This document shows positions 54,523 to 63,022 of a stretch of DNA of 64,000 nt, piece after piece (within the stretch, counting starts at the first letter, position 1; the number at the start of each line of letters is the position of its first letter). The notes under the pieces were generated by a model that worked only from the letters and a program-made list of their open reading frames with translations, did not search any database and had not been told where the DNA came from. The DNA is taken from NCBI GenBank assembly GCA_002279065.1, contig NCKB01000007.1:124001-188000 (forward strand). The letters are read 5' to 3'. Position numbers and translations under genes: made by a program. This DNA is from Lysobacterales bacterium 15-68-25. GTDB lineage: Bacteria; Pseudomonadota; Gammaproteobacteria; Xanthomonadales; Rhodanobacteraceae.

Positions 54523-55611
54523 ATGCACGATTCCCGACCACCTGCCCGCCCGACGGGCAACGGCGTCCGTTGGGCGCTGATCGCCGCCCCGGTCGCGGCC
54601 GCCGGTCTCGCCTTTGCCTATGTCGGCGGCTGGCTGACCCCGCATCGCCTGACCGCCGGCCGCCTCGTCGACGAGCTGCAGCGCAATGGCGGCGGCGTGC
54701 ACCCCGGCTATCGCCGCAACCACGCCAAGGGCGTGTGCGTGGCCGGCTACTTCGAGGGCAACGGTAACGCCAGCGCGTATTCCACCGCCCTGGTGTTCGC
54801 GGCCGGCCGCACGCCGGTGGTGGGCCGCTTCGCCATTCCCGGTGGCAACCCGTACGCGCCCGACGGCAGCGTGCCGATCCGCAGCATGGCGCTGCGCTTC
54901 AACCTGCCGAACGGACAGAAGTGGCGCACCGGCATGAACAGCATGCCGGTCTTTCCCGTCGCCACGCCGCAGGCGTTCTACGCGCAGCAGGTGGCCAGCC
55001 GGAAAGATCCGTCCACCGGCAAGCCGGACCCGGCGAAGCTGGCCGCGTTCTTCGCCGCGCATCCGGAGACCGCCGCGTTCCGCGCCTGGGCGAAGACCGC
55101 CAAGCCGTCGGCCAGCTTCGTCACCGACAGCTACTACGGCCTGGACGCGTTCTATTTCGTCGATGCGCAGGGCGAGCGTCACGCGGTGCGCTGGCGCATG
55201 GCACCCGAAGCGACCGACACGAACCCGGCACCGGCGGGCGACCACAACTACCTGGTTTCCGACCTGAAGCAGCGCCTGGCCACCGGCCCGCAGCGCTGGC
55301 ACCTGCTGGTGACCCTGGCCGCCCCCGGCGACCCCACCGACGACGCAACCAAGGTCTGGCCGGCCGACCGCACGACCATCGATGCCGGCACCCTGGTGCT
55401 CACCGGCGAGCAGGCGCAGGACAGCGGCCCCTGCCGCGACATCAACTACGACCCGACCGTGCTGCCGGCCGGCATCGCCATCTCCGACGACCCGCTGCTG
55501 CCCGCGCGCTCGGCCGCCTACGCCGACTCCTATCTGCGTCGCACCCGCGAGCAGGCGCATATCCCGGGCACCGCCGCGCCCACCCACGCCCAGTCGGAGG
55601 CCGCCCGATGA
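54523..55611 (+). CDS. Catalase-related peroxidase (SrpA-like), membrane-anchored
   Basis: The 362-residue protein has one N-terminal TM helix (about 17-38) and a single catalase-fold domain without the C-terminal extensions of true catalases. The distal His lies in YRRNHAKGVCVAGYFEGNG and a proximal region near the end is rich in Tyr (DDPLLPARSAAYADSYLRR). Such mini-catalases use heme to reduce peroxides in the periplasm. It is coupled by a four-base overlap to a cytochrome b561 gene, which could supply electrons. The operon lies under the ECF-type promoter at 54463. GGAG precedes the ATG by nine bases. Confidence 0.88.
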   Translation: MHDSRPPARPTGNGVRWALIAAPVAAAGLAFAYVGGWLTPHRLTAGRLVDELQRNGGGVHPGYRRNHAKGVCVAGYFEGNGNASAYSTALVFAAGRTPVVGRFAIPGGNPYAPDGSVPIRSMALRFNLPNGQKWRTGMNSMPVFPVATPQAFYAQQVASRKDPSTGKPDPAKLAAFFAAHPETAAFRAWAKTAKPSASFVTDSYYGLDAFYFVDAQGERHAVRWRMAPEATDTNPAPAGDHNYLVSDLKQRLATGPQRWHLLVTLAAPGDPTDDATKVWPADRTTIDAGTLVLTGEQAQDSGPCRDINYDPTVLPAGIAISDDPLLPARSAAYADSYLRRTREQAHIPGTAAPTHAQSEAAR

Positions 55612-56207
55612 GCACCGTCCGCACCACCTTCAGCCTGCCCGCACGCGCGCTGCACTGGACCATGGCCGCACTGATCCTGGCGATGCTGTTCATCGGCGCC
55701 GGCATGGTCGCCACGGTGAGCGAGAAGCACCAGTGGCTGCTGGCGATCCACAAACCGCTGGGCCTGGCGATCCTGCTGCTGGCGATCGTCCGCCTGATGA
55801 TTCGCCTGCGAAACCCGCCGCCGCCCCTGCTCGCCGACCTGCCGGCACTGCAGAAACTCGCCGCACATCTGTCGCACTGGCTGCTTTACGCACTGATGAT
55901 CGCCATGCCGTTGATCGGCTGGGCGATGCTTTCGGCCGGTGGCTACCCGGTGATGCTCACAAGCAGCCTGCGCCTGCCGGCGATCCTGCCGGAGAACGCG
56001 CTGGTCTTCGCCTGGCTGCGCACCGCCCACGGCATGCTGGCCTACCTGCTGTTCCTCACCTTCCTCGCACACATGGGCGCGGCGCTGTACCACGGGCTTA
56101 TCCGGCGCGATGGGGTGTTGCGCAGCATGGTGCGCGGCAACTCCTCAAGCACACCCTCCATGGCGCCAGATGAAGATAGAGTTGCCGGAGACACGATGCC
56201 CGACTGA
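55608..56207 (+). CDS. Cytochrome b561, partner of the peroxidase
   Basis: The 199-residue protein has four TM helices with the b561 His set: RALHWTMAALILAMLFIGAG, WLLAIHKPLGLAILLLAIVRL, HLSHWLLYALMIAMPLIGWA, and RTAHGMLAYLLFLTFLAHMGAALYH. The ATG overlaps the peroxidase stop. Coupling to a periplasmic heme peroxidase suggests quinol-to-peroxide electron flow, making a small quinol peroxidase. The C-terminal tail (after about 180) is hydrophilic. It differs from the b561 gene at 9637, which sits among sugar-phosphate genes. Confidence 0.9.
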   Translation: MSTVRTTFSLPARALHWTMAALILAMLFIGAGMVATVSEKHQWLLAIHKPLGLAILLLAIVRLMIRLRNPPPPLLADLPALQKLAAHLSHWLLYALMIAMPLIGWAMLSAGGYPVMLTSSLRLPAILPENALVFAWLRTAHGMLAYLLFLTFLAHMGAALYHGLIRRDGVLRSMVRGNSSSTPSMAPDEDRVAGDTMPD

Positions 56208-56221
56208 CCCACCGCACAGGT

Positions 56222-56633
56222 ATGGCAATGGGAACGAATGGATCAACCCCGCAGGTCACGTTCGAGACACCCTTCTTCCAGATCCGTCCCGGCGAGGACG
56301 CAGCGACGAACCCTGGCCGCTACGGAGAGGCACTCGCGAAATGGATGCAGCAGCAATTGCATGCAGGCGCGCTCGGTTGATGTCGAGGAGGTTGTCGCCG
56401 AAGACTTCGGCTGGGCGGTCATCTTGTCGCGCAAGCCATTTCTTCTCTGGCTTGCGTGCGGCAACCTTGACGGCTCCAAGACCGAATGGAGTCTGTTTCC
56501 CGTAGCCGAGCCTCCCATGATCTGCCGGCTGTTCGGCAGAAAGCGTATCCGCGAGGCAACCCATGCGCTGTGGCATCAGGTCAACGCCATCGTGCCCGAT
56601 ATCCCCTGTGTCACGAACATCTGTTGGGAGTAG
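56222..56633 (+). pseudogene. Conserved hypothetical protein split by a +1 frameshift
   Basis: From ATG 56222 the frame reads MAMGTNGSTPQVTFETPFFQ and runs to a TGA at 56378-56380 (52 residues). The continuation lies one base ahead in the next frame, beginning DVEEVVAEDFGWAVILSRKP and ending CVTNICWE at 56633. Removing one G from CTCGGTTGAT at about 56374-56383 restores a single reading frame of about 136 residues. The two halves read as one continuous small soluble protein (RPGEDAATNPGRYGEALAKW ... WLACGNLDGSKTEWSLFPV). Function is unknown. It is either a recent pseudogene, a sequencing error, or, less likely, a programmed shift at GGT-TGA. Confidence 0.78.
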
Positions 56634-56699
56634 CGACGCAGTCTTCCAGCAGAACTTTTCCGGCGTAAGCTGACGACTCCAGCGCGAGGAGTCGCCCCC

Positions 56700-57212
56700 G
56701 TGAACGCCGACGAGCTGAAGGCCCTGCAGGCCCCGCTGAAGCAGCAGTACCGGGAATCGCCCGAGACGGCGCAGATCACGCTGCGCGCGGAGGGGCGACT
56801 GGGCGAGGGCGTGACCTGCCGCGTGGAGACCGGCCGAGCCCTGGTGGAGGCTGGATTGCATCCAGCCACCGGCGGCGACGGTCTGTCGGTGTGTTCCGGC
56901 GACATGCTGCTGGAGGCGCTGGTGGCCTGCGCCGGCGTCACCCTCAACGCGGTGGCCACGGCGCTGGGCATCGTGCTGCGGGACGCCACGGTGCAGGCCG
57001 AGGGCGACCTCGACTTCCGCGGCACGCTGGGCGTGGACAAGGCCGCCCCGGTGGGCTTCACCGCCATCCGCCTGCACTTCCTGCTGGACACCGATGCCGG
57101 CGACGAGCAACTGGATACCCTGCTGCGCCTGACCGAGCGCTACTGCGTGGTCTACCAGACTCTGGCACGCAACCCGACCCTCACGGTCAGACGCACACCC
57201 TCGCCAGACTGA
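56700..57212 (+). CDS. OsmC/Ohr-family peroxiredoxin-like protein
   Basis: The 170-residue protein has the OsmC layout with two candidate redox Cys: C77 in LLEALVACAGVTL and C149 in TERYCVVYQTL, the expected spacing for the peroxidatic and resolving pair. Additional C40 and C65 are less conserved in the family. It would reduce organic hydroperoxides in the cytoplasm using a dithiol. The start is GTG at 56700-56702 with GAGGAG eight bases upstream. Together with the peroxidase, cytochrome b561 and AhpD-like genes nearby it forms a stretch biased to peroxide stress. Confidence 0.9.
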   Translation: MNADELKALQAPLKQQYRESPETAQITLRAEGRLGEGVTCRVETGRALVEAGLHPATGGDGLSVCSGDMLLEALVACAGVTLNAVATALGIVLRDATVQAEGDLDFRGTLGVDKAAPVGFTAIRLHFLLDTDAGDEQLDTLLRLTERYCVVYQTLARNPTLTVRRTPSPD

Positions 57213-57219
57213 GCCATTT

Positions 57220-57284
57220 GGACGTCCATACGTCCGACAACAACTTGCGAAGTGTTGCAGATTGCGACATCCGACCATGGTCGG
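57220..57284. promoter_or_regulatory. Operator-like elements upstream of the SRPBCC gene
   Basis: Adjacent octamers GGACGTCC and ATACGTCC (57220-57235) resemble tandem MET-box-type half sites, and CCGACCATGGTCGG (57271-57284) is a perfect 14-bp palindrome. Both lie in the 186-bp gap before the gene at 57399. The regulator is unknown. Confidence 0.4.
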
Positions 57285-57398
57285 GGGCCCGTTTTCACAC
57301 CACCCTCGAAAGCCTGTGCCAGATTTCCAGCGCCCGGCGAGTGGCCGACCTGCAGCGCATGGCCTGTGCCGGCGTCCATCCATTGAGGGAGGAACACC

Positions 57399-57923
57399 GT
57401 GAACCGCATTCGCATGCTTGCCGCCGCGCTCGTCCTGGCACCCGGCCTGGCCCTGGCCGCTGCACCCACGCTCAAGGTCAGCAAGAGCGTCACCATCCAC
57501 GCATCTGCCGCCACGGCCTGGGCCAAGGTCAAGGACTTCGGCGCGTTGAACACCTGGCACCCGGCCGTCGCCAAGGACGACATCGTCGCCGGCATCGATA
57601 ACCAGCCCGGCGCCGAACGCAGACTCACGCTGGGCGACGGCGGCTGGGTGCACGAAAAGCTGCTGAGCTTCGACGATGCGCACCATCGATTCAGCTACAC
57701 CATCCTCGGCGGCGTGCTGCCGGTGAGCGACTACCACTCCACCCTGCATGTGGTCGCCATCGGCAAGGACAGCAGCAAGGTCACCTGGTCCGGTACGTTC
57801 AAGCGCAAGGACACCGGCGAACATCCCGCCGCCGATGCGGACGACAAGGCCGCCACGACCGCCATCGCGGGCGTCTACCAGTCGGGCCTGGACAACCTGA
57901 AGAAGATCCTCGAGACAAAGTGA
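57399..57923 (+). CDS. Exported SRPBCC-fold protein
   Basis: The 174-residue product has a Sec signal (MNRIRMLAAALVLAPGLALAA) and a START/Bet v1-like SRPBCC fold: VSKSVTIHASAATAWAKVKDFGALNTWHPAV at the start and a long C-terminal helix (ATTAIAGVYQSGLDNLKKILE). Members of this family bind hydrophobic ligands; exported versions such as MxaD have accessory roles in the periplasm. The start is GTG with an excellent GAGGGAGGAA site. Ligand and role are unknown. It converges on the DUF1348 gene across a 10-bp-stem hairpin. Confidence 0.87.
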   Translation: MNRIRMLAAALVLAPGLALAAAPTLKVSKSVTIHASAATAWAKVKDFGALNTWHPAVAKDDIVAGIDNQPGAERRLTLGDGGWVHEKLLSFDDAHHRFSYTILGGVLPVSDYHSTLHVVAIGKDSSKVTWSGTFKRKDTGEHPAADADDKAATTAIAGVYQSGLDNLKKILETK

Positions 57924-57931
57924 TCCGTCCC

Positions 57932-57959
57932 GCCGGGTGGCTCTGCCCTGCCACCCGGC
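57932..57959. terminator. Bidirectional hairpin between convergent genes
   Basis: GCCGGGTGGC (57932-57941) is the exact reverse complement of 57950-57959, with an eight-base loop, eight bases after one stop and seven bases before the other. No clear T-run is present. Confidence 0.6.
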
Positions 57960-57966
57960 TCCCGCC

Positions 57967-58431
57967 TCAGAGCCCCAGCTCGCTCAATCCCGGATGGTCG
58001 TCCGGCCGGCGCCCCTGGGGCCAGTGGTATTTGCGGTCGGCTTCGGCGATCGGCAGGTCGTTGATGCTGGCGATCCGCAGGCGCATCAGGCCGCGCTCGT
58101 CGAACTCCCAGTTCTCGTTGCCGTAGGCGCGGTACCACTGGCCGCTGTCGTCGTGGAACTCGTAGGCGAAGCGCACCGCGATGCGGTTGTCGCGAAACGC
58201 CCACAGCTCCTTGATCAACCGGTAGTCCAGCTCGCGCTGCCACTTGCGCGTGAGGAAGGCCTCGATCGCCTCGCGCCCCTCAAGGAACTCGGCGCGGTTG
58301 CGCCAGCGGCTGTCGGGCGTGTAGGCCAGTGCCACCCTGGCCGGATCGCGACCGTTCCACGCGTCCTCGGCCAGGCGCACCTTCTGCGTCGCGGTGTCTT
58401 CGGTGAACGGGGGCAGTGGCGGGCGTTGCAT
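57967..58431 (-). CDS. NTF2-like protein of the DUF1348 family
   Basis: The 154-residue protein has the cone-shaped SnoaL/NTF2-like fold pattern: [79 protein letters not shown], and the family-typical C terminus [17 protein letters not shown]. It is cytoplasmic and small; members are widespread, with no settled function. It lies 70 bp downstream of, and codirectional with, an AraC regulator gene. Confidence 0.9.
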   Translation of the reverse strand: MQRPPLPPFTEDTATQKVRLAEDAWNGRDPARVALAYTPDSRWRNRAEFLEGREAIEAFLTRKWQRELDYRLIKELWAFRDNRIAVRFAYEFHDDSGQWYRAYGNENWEFDERGLMRLRIASINDLPIAEADRKYHWPQGRRPDDHPGLSELGL

Positions 58432-58501
58432 GGGGGATCTCCTGGGGACGGGACTTCGCGAAAGTGTGCGCGTCCTGCCCCGCTGCCGCTACCCGCGCGG
58501 G

Positions 58502-59434
58502 CTAGACCTTGGTCGCGTGGGGCGCCTCGCCGGTCTGCCGACGGAACGCCGCCGGGCTGGTGCCATGCACCCGCTTGAACGCCTGCCCGAACGCCGCGCG
58601 CGAAACGTAGCCGCAGGCCTCGCCGATCAATTCGATCGAACGCGGCGTCTCGCGCAGCAGCCTTGCGGCAAGGTCCATGCGCAACGCGGTCACCACTTCC
58701 ATCGGCGACATCGACGACAGCTCGGCAAAGTGCCGCGCAAAGCTGGCCCGCGACGTGCGGCTGACCTCGGCCAGCCGTTCCAGCGTCCACGGCTCGGCCG
58801 GCGCGGCGATCACCGCGGCCAGCGCGGGTGCCACGCGGGCATCCATCAACAGCGCGAGCAGGCCCTGACGCAGATCGCCCTCGTCCATCAGGGTGCGCAC
58901 CACCACCGTGAACAGCGCCGCGGACAGGTGCGCGATCACCGCGTCGCCGCCGGGCGAGGCCTGCAGGCTCTCGTGGCGCATGGTGTGCATCAACGCGTGC
59001 AGACCGGCGTAATCGTCGCGGCCCTGGGTATGCAGGTGCACCACCTCGGGCAGCGCCTGCAGCAGCAGCGCGTGATGCTGGCCCAGCCCGAACGTGCCGC
59101 AGAGCACGTCGAATTCACTGTGCGGCGCCTCACTCGCCACCTCGACGATGCGGCCAAGCGGACGGCGCACCTCGGCAAACGTCAGCGTGGCGCCGTCAGC
59201 GTGGCGCATGGTGTGTGCGCTGCCGCGCGGAAACAGCACCAGGTCGCCGGCCACGAACGGGCGCCGTTCGCGCCCGATCTCCAGCACGCCCGCGCCGGCC
59301 AGCACCACGTGGTACGGCACCTGCCCCGGCGGCGCTTCCGGATGGGGCACCGACCACGTTCCGGCGAAGCGGCACAGCAGGTCCACCCGCCCGTGCAGTC
59401 CTATCGATGCCACCAGCGCACTCAAACTGTCCAT
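58502..59434 (-). CDS. AraC-family transcriptional regulator with cupin_6 domain
   Basis: The 310-residue protein has an N-terminal cupin-type sensor (WSVPHPEAPPGQVPYHVVLAGAGVLEIG, then FVAGDLVLFPRGSAHTMRH) and two C-terminal AraC helix-turn-helices (TLERLAEVSRTSRASFARHFAELSSMSPMEV and PRSIELIGEACGYVSRAAFGQAFKRVHGTSPAAFRR). It is divergent from an AhpD-like carboxymuconolactone decarboxylase-family gene at 59567, a very common AraC/target pairing, so local activation is likely. The effector is unknown. Confidence 0.92.
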   Translation of the reverse strand: MDSLSALVASIGLHGRVDLLCRFAGTWSVPHPEAPPGQVPYHVVLAGAGVLEIGRERRPFVAGDLVLFPRGSAHTMRHADGATLTFAEVRRPLGRIVEVASEAPHSEFDVLCGTFGLGQHHALLLQALPEVVHLHTQGRDDYAGLHALMHTMRHESLQASPGGDAVIAHLSAALFTVVVRTLMDEGDLRQGLLALLMDARVAPALAAVIAAPAEPWTLERLAEVSRTSRASFARHFAELSSMSPMEVVTALRMDLAARLLRETPRSIELIGEACGYVSRAAFGQAFKRVHGTSPAAFRRQTGEAPHATKV

Positions 59435-59566
59435 CGGTCACCTGAGACGAACGAAACCAAGATCGAGACGCGCGGAACACGACGACGGGCCTCCGATGCC
59501 CAGCATTGTCACCACCGGCCAATGCCCACGGCAACGCCGGCCCATTCTTCCATCGGAGTAATCGCC

Positions 59567-60103
59567 ATGACCCGTCTGCATACCCTCGCCTACGACCAGG
59601 CCGACCAGGAAACGTCCGAGCTGTTCGGCACCATCAAGCGCAGCATCGGCAAGCTGCCGAACGTCTACGCCACCATCGGCAGCAACTCGCCGGCCGTGCT
59701 CGCCCACGTGCTCGGCACCGGCGCCACGCTGGCCAAGAGTTCGCTCTCCAAGCGCGAGCAGGAGGCGATCAACCTGGCCGTGAGCGAGGCCACCGGCTGT
59801 GACTACTGCGTGGCCGCACACACCATGACCGGCAAGCTGGCCGGTTACACGGCAGAGCAGACGCGCGAACTGCGCAGCGGTTCGTTCGCCGAGGATGCCC
59901 GCATCGACGCGCTGGTGAAGTTCGCCCTGCACCTGGTGCAGCAGCGCGGCACGCTGGACGCCGCCGCGGTGGATGGGCTGAAGGCCGCCGGGTTCAGCGA
60001 CCGCCAGCTGGTGGAGATCCCGCTGGTGGTCAGCGCGATCCTGTTCACCAACATGGTCAACCGCATCAACGACACCACACTGGACTTCCCCAAGGTCGCC
60101 TGA
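59567..60103 (+). CDS. Carboxymuconolactone decarboxylase-family (AhpD-like) protein
   Basis: The 178-residue all-helical protein carries the AhpD redox motif E-x3-C-x2-C-x3-H: SEATGCDYCVAAHT, with C78, C81 and H85. This suggests thiol-disulfide or peroxidase-partner activity, not decarboxylation. GGAG lies ten bases before the ATG at 59567. It is divergent from the cupin AraC regulator and ends in a strong bidirectional hairpin shared with the convergent SDR gene. Substrate is unknown; a role in peroxide or aldehyde stress fits the family. Confidence 0.92.
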   Translation: MTRLHTLAYDQADQETSELFGTIKRSIGKLPNVYATIGSNSPAVLAHVLGTGATLAKSSLSKREQEAINLAVSEATGCDYCVAAHTMTGKLAGYTAEQTRELRSGSFAEDARIDALVKFALHLVQQRGTLDAAAVDGLKAAGFSDRQLVEIPLVVSAILFTNMVNRINDTTLDFPKVA

Positions 60104-60122
60104 GGCATCCGCCGCAAGCGAA

Positions 60123-60152
60123 GAGCCCGGGCATCACGCGATGCCCGGGCTC
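60123..60152. terminator. 13-bp perfect-stem bidirectional terminator
   Basis: GAGCCCGGGCATC (60123-60135) pairs exactly with 60140-60152 around an ACGC loop, between convergent stops at 60103 and 60173. Confidence 0.7.
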
Positions 60153-60172
60153 CGTTCGTCTGCCGCTTGCGC

Positions 60173-60922
60173 TTACAGCTGGCTCATGCCGCCGTCGACG
60201 ATGATCTCGCTGCCGACGATGAAGGCCGACTCCGGCGAGGCCAGGTGCAGCACGGTGGAGGCGATCTCCTCCGGCGTGCCGAAGCGGCCCAGCGGGATCT
60301 GCGCCAGGATCTGCGCGGCGGTGGCGTCCAGGGTTTCCTTGTCCATGCCCAGCTTGCCGTACAGCGGGGTAGCCACCGGGCCCGGGCTGATCACGTTGAC
60401 GCGCACGCCACGCGGCAAGAGCTCGGCCGAGAGCGTCTTGGCCAAGGTGATCAGCGCGGCCTTGCTCGCCGCGTACACCGACGAATTCGGCATGCCGATG
60501 TGCGCGTTGATCGAGCCGTTGATGACGATGGAAGCTCCTTCGTTGAACAACGGCAGCAACGCCTGCAGCTGGAAGTAGGCACCCTTCACGTTGGTGTCGA
60601 AGCTCTGGTCCCACAGCGCCTCGTCGACGTCGGCGAAGGCCGCGAACCTGGCGCTGCCGGCGTTGATGAACACCGCGTCGAGCTTGATCGACTGTGCGGC
60701 CAGGTCGCTGGCCAGCTGGCGCGCCTGGGCCACCGAGCCGGCATCGTTGCGCAGGGCGATGGCATGGGACCCCAGCTCGGACAGCGCGTTGGACAGCGCG
60801 GTGGCGTCGCGGCCGGTGATCACCACGCGGGCGCCTTCGGCAGCGAACGCCTTGGCCGCAGCCAGGCCGATGCCGCTGCTGCCGCCGGTGACGAGGATGG
60901 ACTTGTTGGCGAAACGGTTCAT
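60173..60922 (-). CDS. Short-chain dehydrogenase/reductase (SDR)
   Basis: The 249-residue protein is an intact classical SDR: cofactor motif VTGGSSGIG (residues 11-19), INAG at 86-89, catalytic Ser near 137 (INGSINAH), Y150 and K154 (VYAASKAAL), and the C-terminal VDGGMSQL. ITGRD after the second strand suggests NADP preference. It would reduce or oxidise an unknown alcohol or carbonyl. It is divergent from a LysR gene at 61040 across 117 bp, so that regulator probably controls it. It provides an intact comparison for the damaged SDR gene at 61982-62754. Confidence 0.93.
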   Translation of the reverse strand: MNRFANKSILVTGGSSGIGLAAAKAFAAEGARVVITGRDATALSNALSELGSHAIALRNDAGSVAQARQLASDLAAQSIKLDAVFINAGSARFAAFADVDEALWDQSFDTNVKGAYFQLQALLPLFNEGASIVINGSINAHIGMPNSSVYAASKAALITLAKTLSAELLPRGVRVNVISPGPVATPLYGKLGMDKETLDATAAQILAQIPLGRFGTPEEIASTVLHLASPESAFIVGSEIIVDGGMSQL

Positions 60923-61015
60923 GTCAGTCTCCTTGGGTGGATGACGTTCGGGGTTGGGTTTGAACGTGAGCACATGCTGCGCCTGGCTCACCGCTTTGCC
61001 ATACGATCGGATCGA

Positions 61016-61027
61016 CGAACTCGTTCG
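61016..61027. promoter_or_regulatory. Palindrome in the SDR/LysR divergent gap
   Basis: CGAAC (61016-61020) and GTTCG (61023-61027) form an inverted repeat ending 12 bases before the LysR ATG and touching its ribosome-binding site (GAAGAGG). It is placed for autorepression. Confidence 0.4.
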
Positions 61028-61039
61028 AAGAGGTTGCAC

Positions 61040-61954
61040 ATGTTGACCGAGGACGAACTGGCCCTGCTGGAGGCCATCCGCGAGACCGGCAGCCTGTCCC
61101 GCGCCGCGGCACGGCTGGGCCGCGCGCCCTCGACCGTGTCGCACGCCGCGCGCCAACTGGAGGCGCGCTTCGATGCCCTGCTGTTCGATCGCCGCCGTTA
61201 CCGCCTGCAGCTCACCCCGGCCGGCCACCTGCTGACGCAGGAGGCCGCGCGATTGATGCACGACGTTTCGCGCTTGACCCGGCGCGTGAAGCAGGTCGCT
61301 GGCGGCTGGGAAGACCGGCTGCACCTGGTCACCGACGAGATCCTCGAGTTCGAGACGCTGCTGCCGGCGATCCACGCCTTCGACAAGCTGGAATCCGGCG
61401 TGAGCCTGCGTATCACCAGCGAGGTGCTCGGCGGCACCTGGGAAGCGCTGCGCGAAGGACGCGCCGACATGGTGATCGGTGCCACCAACGAGCCGCCGGC
61501 GATCCCGCAGCTGCGCTGGTTCGAGCTGGGCCACATGGAGTGGGTGTTCGCGGTGTCGCCACGGCATCCGCTGGCCAAGGCCAAGGAGCCGTTGACCCAG
61601 GCGGCGGTCGGCGAGCATCGCTCGGTGGTGGTGGCCGACTCCGCACGCAGCGGCAGCCGCGGCTACGGCGTGGTCGGCGGCCAGGCCACGCTGGCGGTAC
61701 CGACCATGCGCGCGAAGATCCTCGCCCAACGGGACGGGCTCGGCATCGGCTGGCTGCCGCGCCACCGCGTCTCCGCCCTGCTCGACAGCGGCGCACTGGT
61801 GGAGAAGGCGATGGCCGACCCGCGCGAGCCGAACGTGCTGTTCGCCGCCTGGCGCGGCGACCACGAGGGGCGCGCGCTGGCCTGGTGGCTGGAGCAGATT
61901 CGCCAGCCGCGGCTGGCCCGGCGGCTGATCGACGGCGTGCCGATCGCCGCCTGA
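61040..61954 (+). CDS. LysR-family transcriptional regulator
   Basis: The 304-residue protein has a LysR helix-turn-helix (LTEDELALLEAIRETGSLSRAAARLGRAPSTVSHAARQLEARF) and an effector domain from about residue 90 (RLHLVTDEILEFETLLPAIHAF). It resembles the group that controls divergent oxidoreductase genes. GAAGAGG precedes the ATG at 61040. The likely target is the intact SDR gene at 60173-60922. The inducer is unknown. Confidence 0.92.
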   Translation: MLTEDELALLEAIRETGSLSRAAARLGRAPSTVSHAARQLEARFDALLFDRRRYRLQLTPAGHLLTQEAARLMHDVSRLTRRVKQVAGGWEDRLHLVTDEILEFETLLPAIHAFDKLESGVSLRITSEVLGGTWEALREGRADMVIGATNEPPAIPQLRWFELGHMEWVFAVSPRHPLAKAKEPLTQAAVGEHRSVVVADSARSGSRGYGVVGGQATLAVPTMRAKILAQRDGLGIGWLPRHRVSALLDSGALVEKAMADPREPNVLFAAWRGDHEGRALAWWLEQIRQPRLARRLIDGVPIAA

Positions 61955-61981
61955 GCGCCGGTGCGACCGTCGGGCGACCGG

Positions 61982-62754
61982 TCAGAACGCCGAGCGAACC
62001 ACGCCGCCGTCCACACGCATCGCGGCACCGGTGGTCGCCGATGCCTGCCCGGAAGCGAGGTACACCGACAGGCTGGCCACCTCGTCCACCGAGGCCAGGC
62101 GCTTGATCAGCGAAAAGAGGCGATGGGTGGCGATGAACTCCTGCTCCACCTGCGCTTGCGGCACGCCCCGCTCCGCGGCGATCTTTCCGAAGAACTCGCC
62201 CACGCCCTCGGACAGGGGCGGCCCCGGCAGAATCGCGTTCACCGTAGCGCCGGTGCCGGCCAGGCTCTCGGCCAGCCCACGCAATACCGCCAGCTGCGCG
62301 GTCTTGGTGACACCGTGGTGGACCATCTCGGCGGGGATCTGCACGCCCGACTCGCTCGACACGAACTGGATGCGCCCCAGCCGCGCCCGGCCATGCCCTG
62401 TGCGTAGTGACGGGACAGGCGCACGCCGCTCATCACGTTCACCTCGAAGAAGCGCTGCCAGTCGGCGTCGGGAATATCGAAGAACGGCTTCGGCTCGAAG
62501 ATGCCCAGGTTGTTGACCAGGATGTCGGCCTCGGGCACGGCAGCGATCAGCTGCGCGGCACCGGCTTCGGTACCGAGGTCGGCAGCCACGCCGGTGAGCG
62601 TGGCGTGCGGAAACTCCCTGCCGATCGCAACCAGCGCCCCGTCGACGCGCGCCCGGGTACGGCCGGTCACCACCACGTAGGCGCCGGCACCGGCCAGCCC
62701 TTTGGCAACGGCCAGTCCGATGCCGGCGGTGCGGGAAGAAAGGTCGATATGCAT
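61982..62754 (-). pseudogene. Decayed SDR-family oxidoreductase with three independent lesions
   Basis: The N-terminal part from ATG 62754 begins MHIDLSSRTAGIGLAVAKGL: the cofactor-binding TGxxx segment expected between T and AGIG is missing, consistent with loss of about seven codons between ACCGCC repeats. The frame is then lost by one missing base near 62371-62380; inserting a base after GGCTGGGGC joins GRGWG to RIQFVSSESGVQIP. In the second part the catalytic YxxxK reads HGVTK, so the Tyr is His (CAC for TAC). The end is otherwise normal (ATTGAAMRVDGG). Three separate changes argue for real decay. It is related to SDRs of unknown substrate and is convergent with the LysR gene. Confidence 0.88.
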
Positions 62755-63022
62755 GGGGACGTCCTTGCTGCAGGAGGGAGAAGGGGGGGAGCAGGCCCGG
62801 CGCAAGACACCACGCGAGGCCGGCACGAGGCACTCACGCGGGTCCCGGGAAATGGCTCTCAACTGCCGTGGACGCGCGGGCGTTTGCTATGCTCGGATCT
62901 GGCGTCGCAAGCCGCCTCCGGGTCCGCGGAAAGGGTTCAACCCACTTGTCGAACGCTTGCCATCACCAACCTTTGTGCAGCCGGGATTGCGGACCTTCGG
63001 CATCCATTGCATGGAGGTTGTC

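Noticed and set aside
62757..62764. A fourth GGACGTCC octamer
   Set aside because: It overlaps the AAGGAC ribosome-binding site immediately before the damaged SDR start, so it is more simply explained as part of that site.
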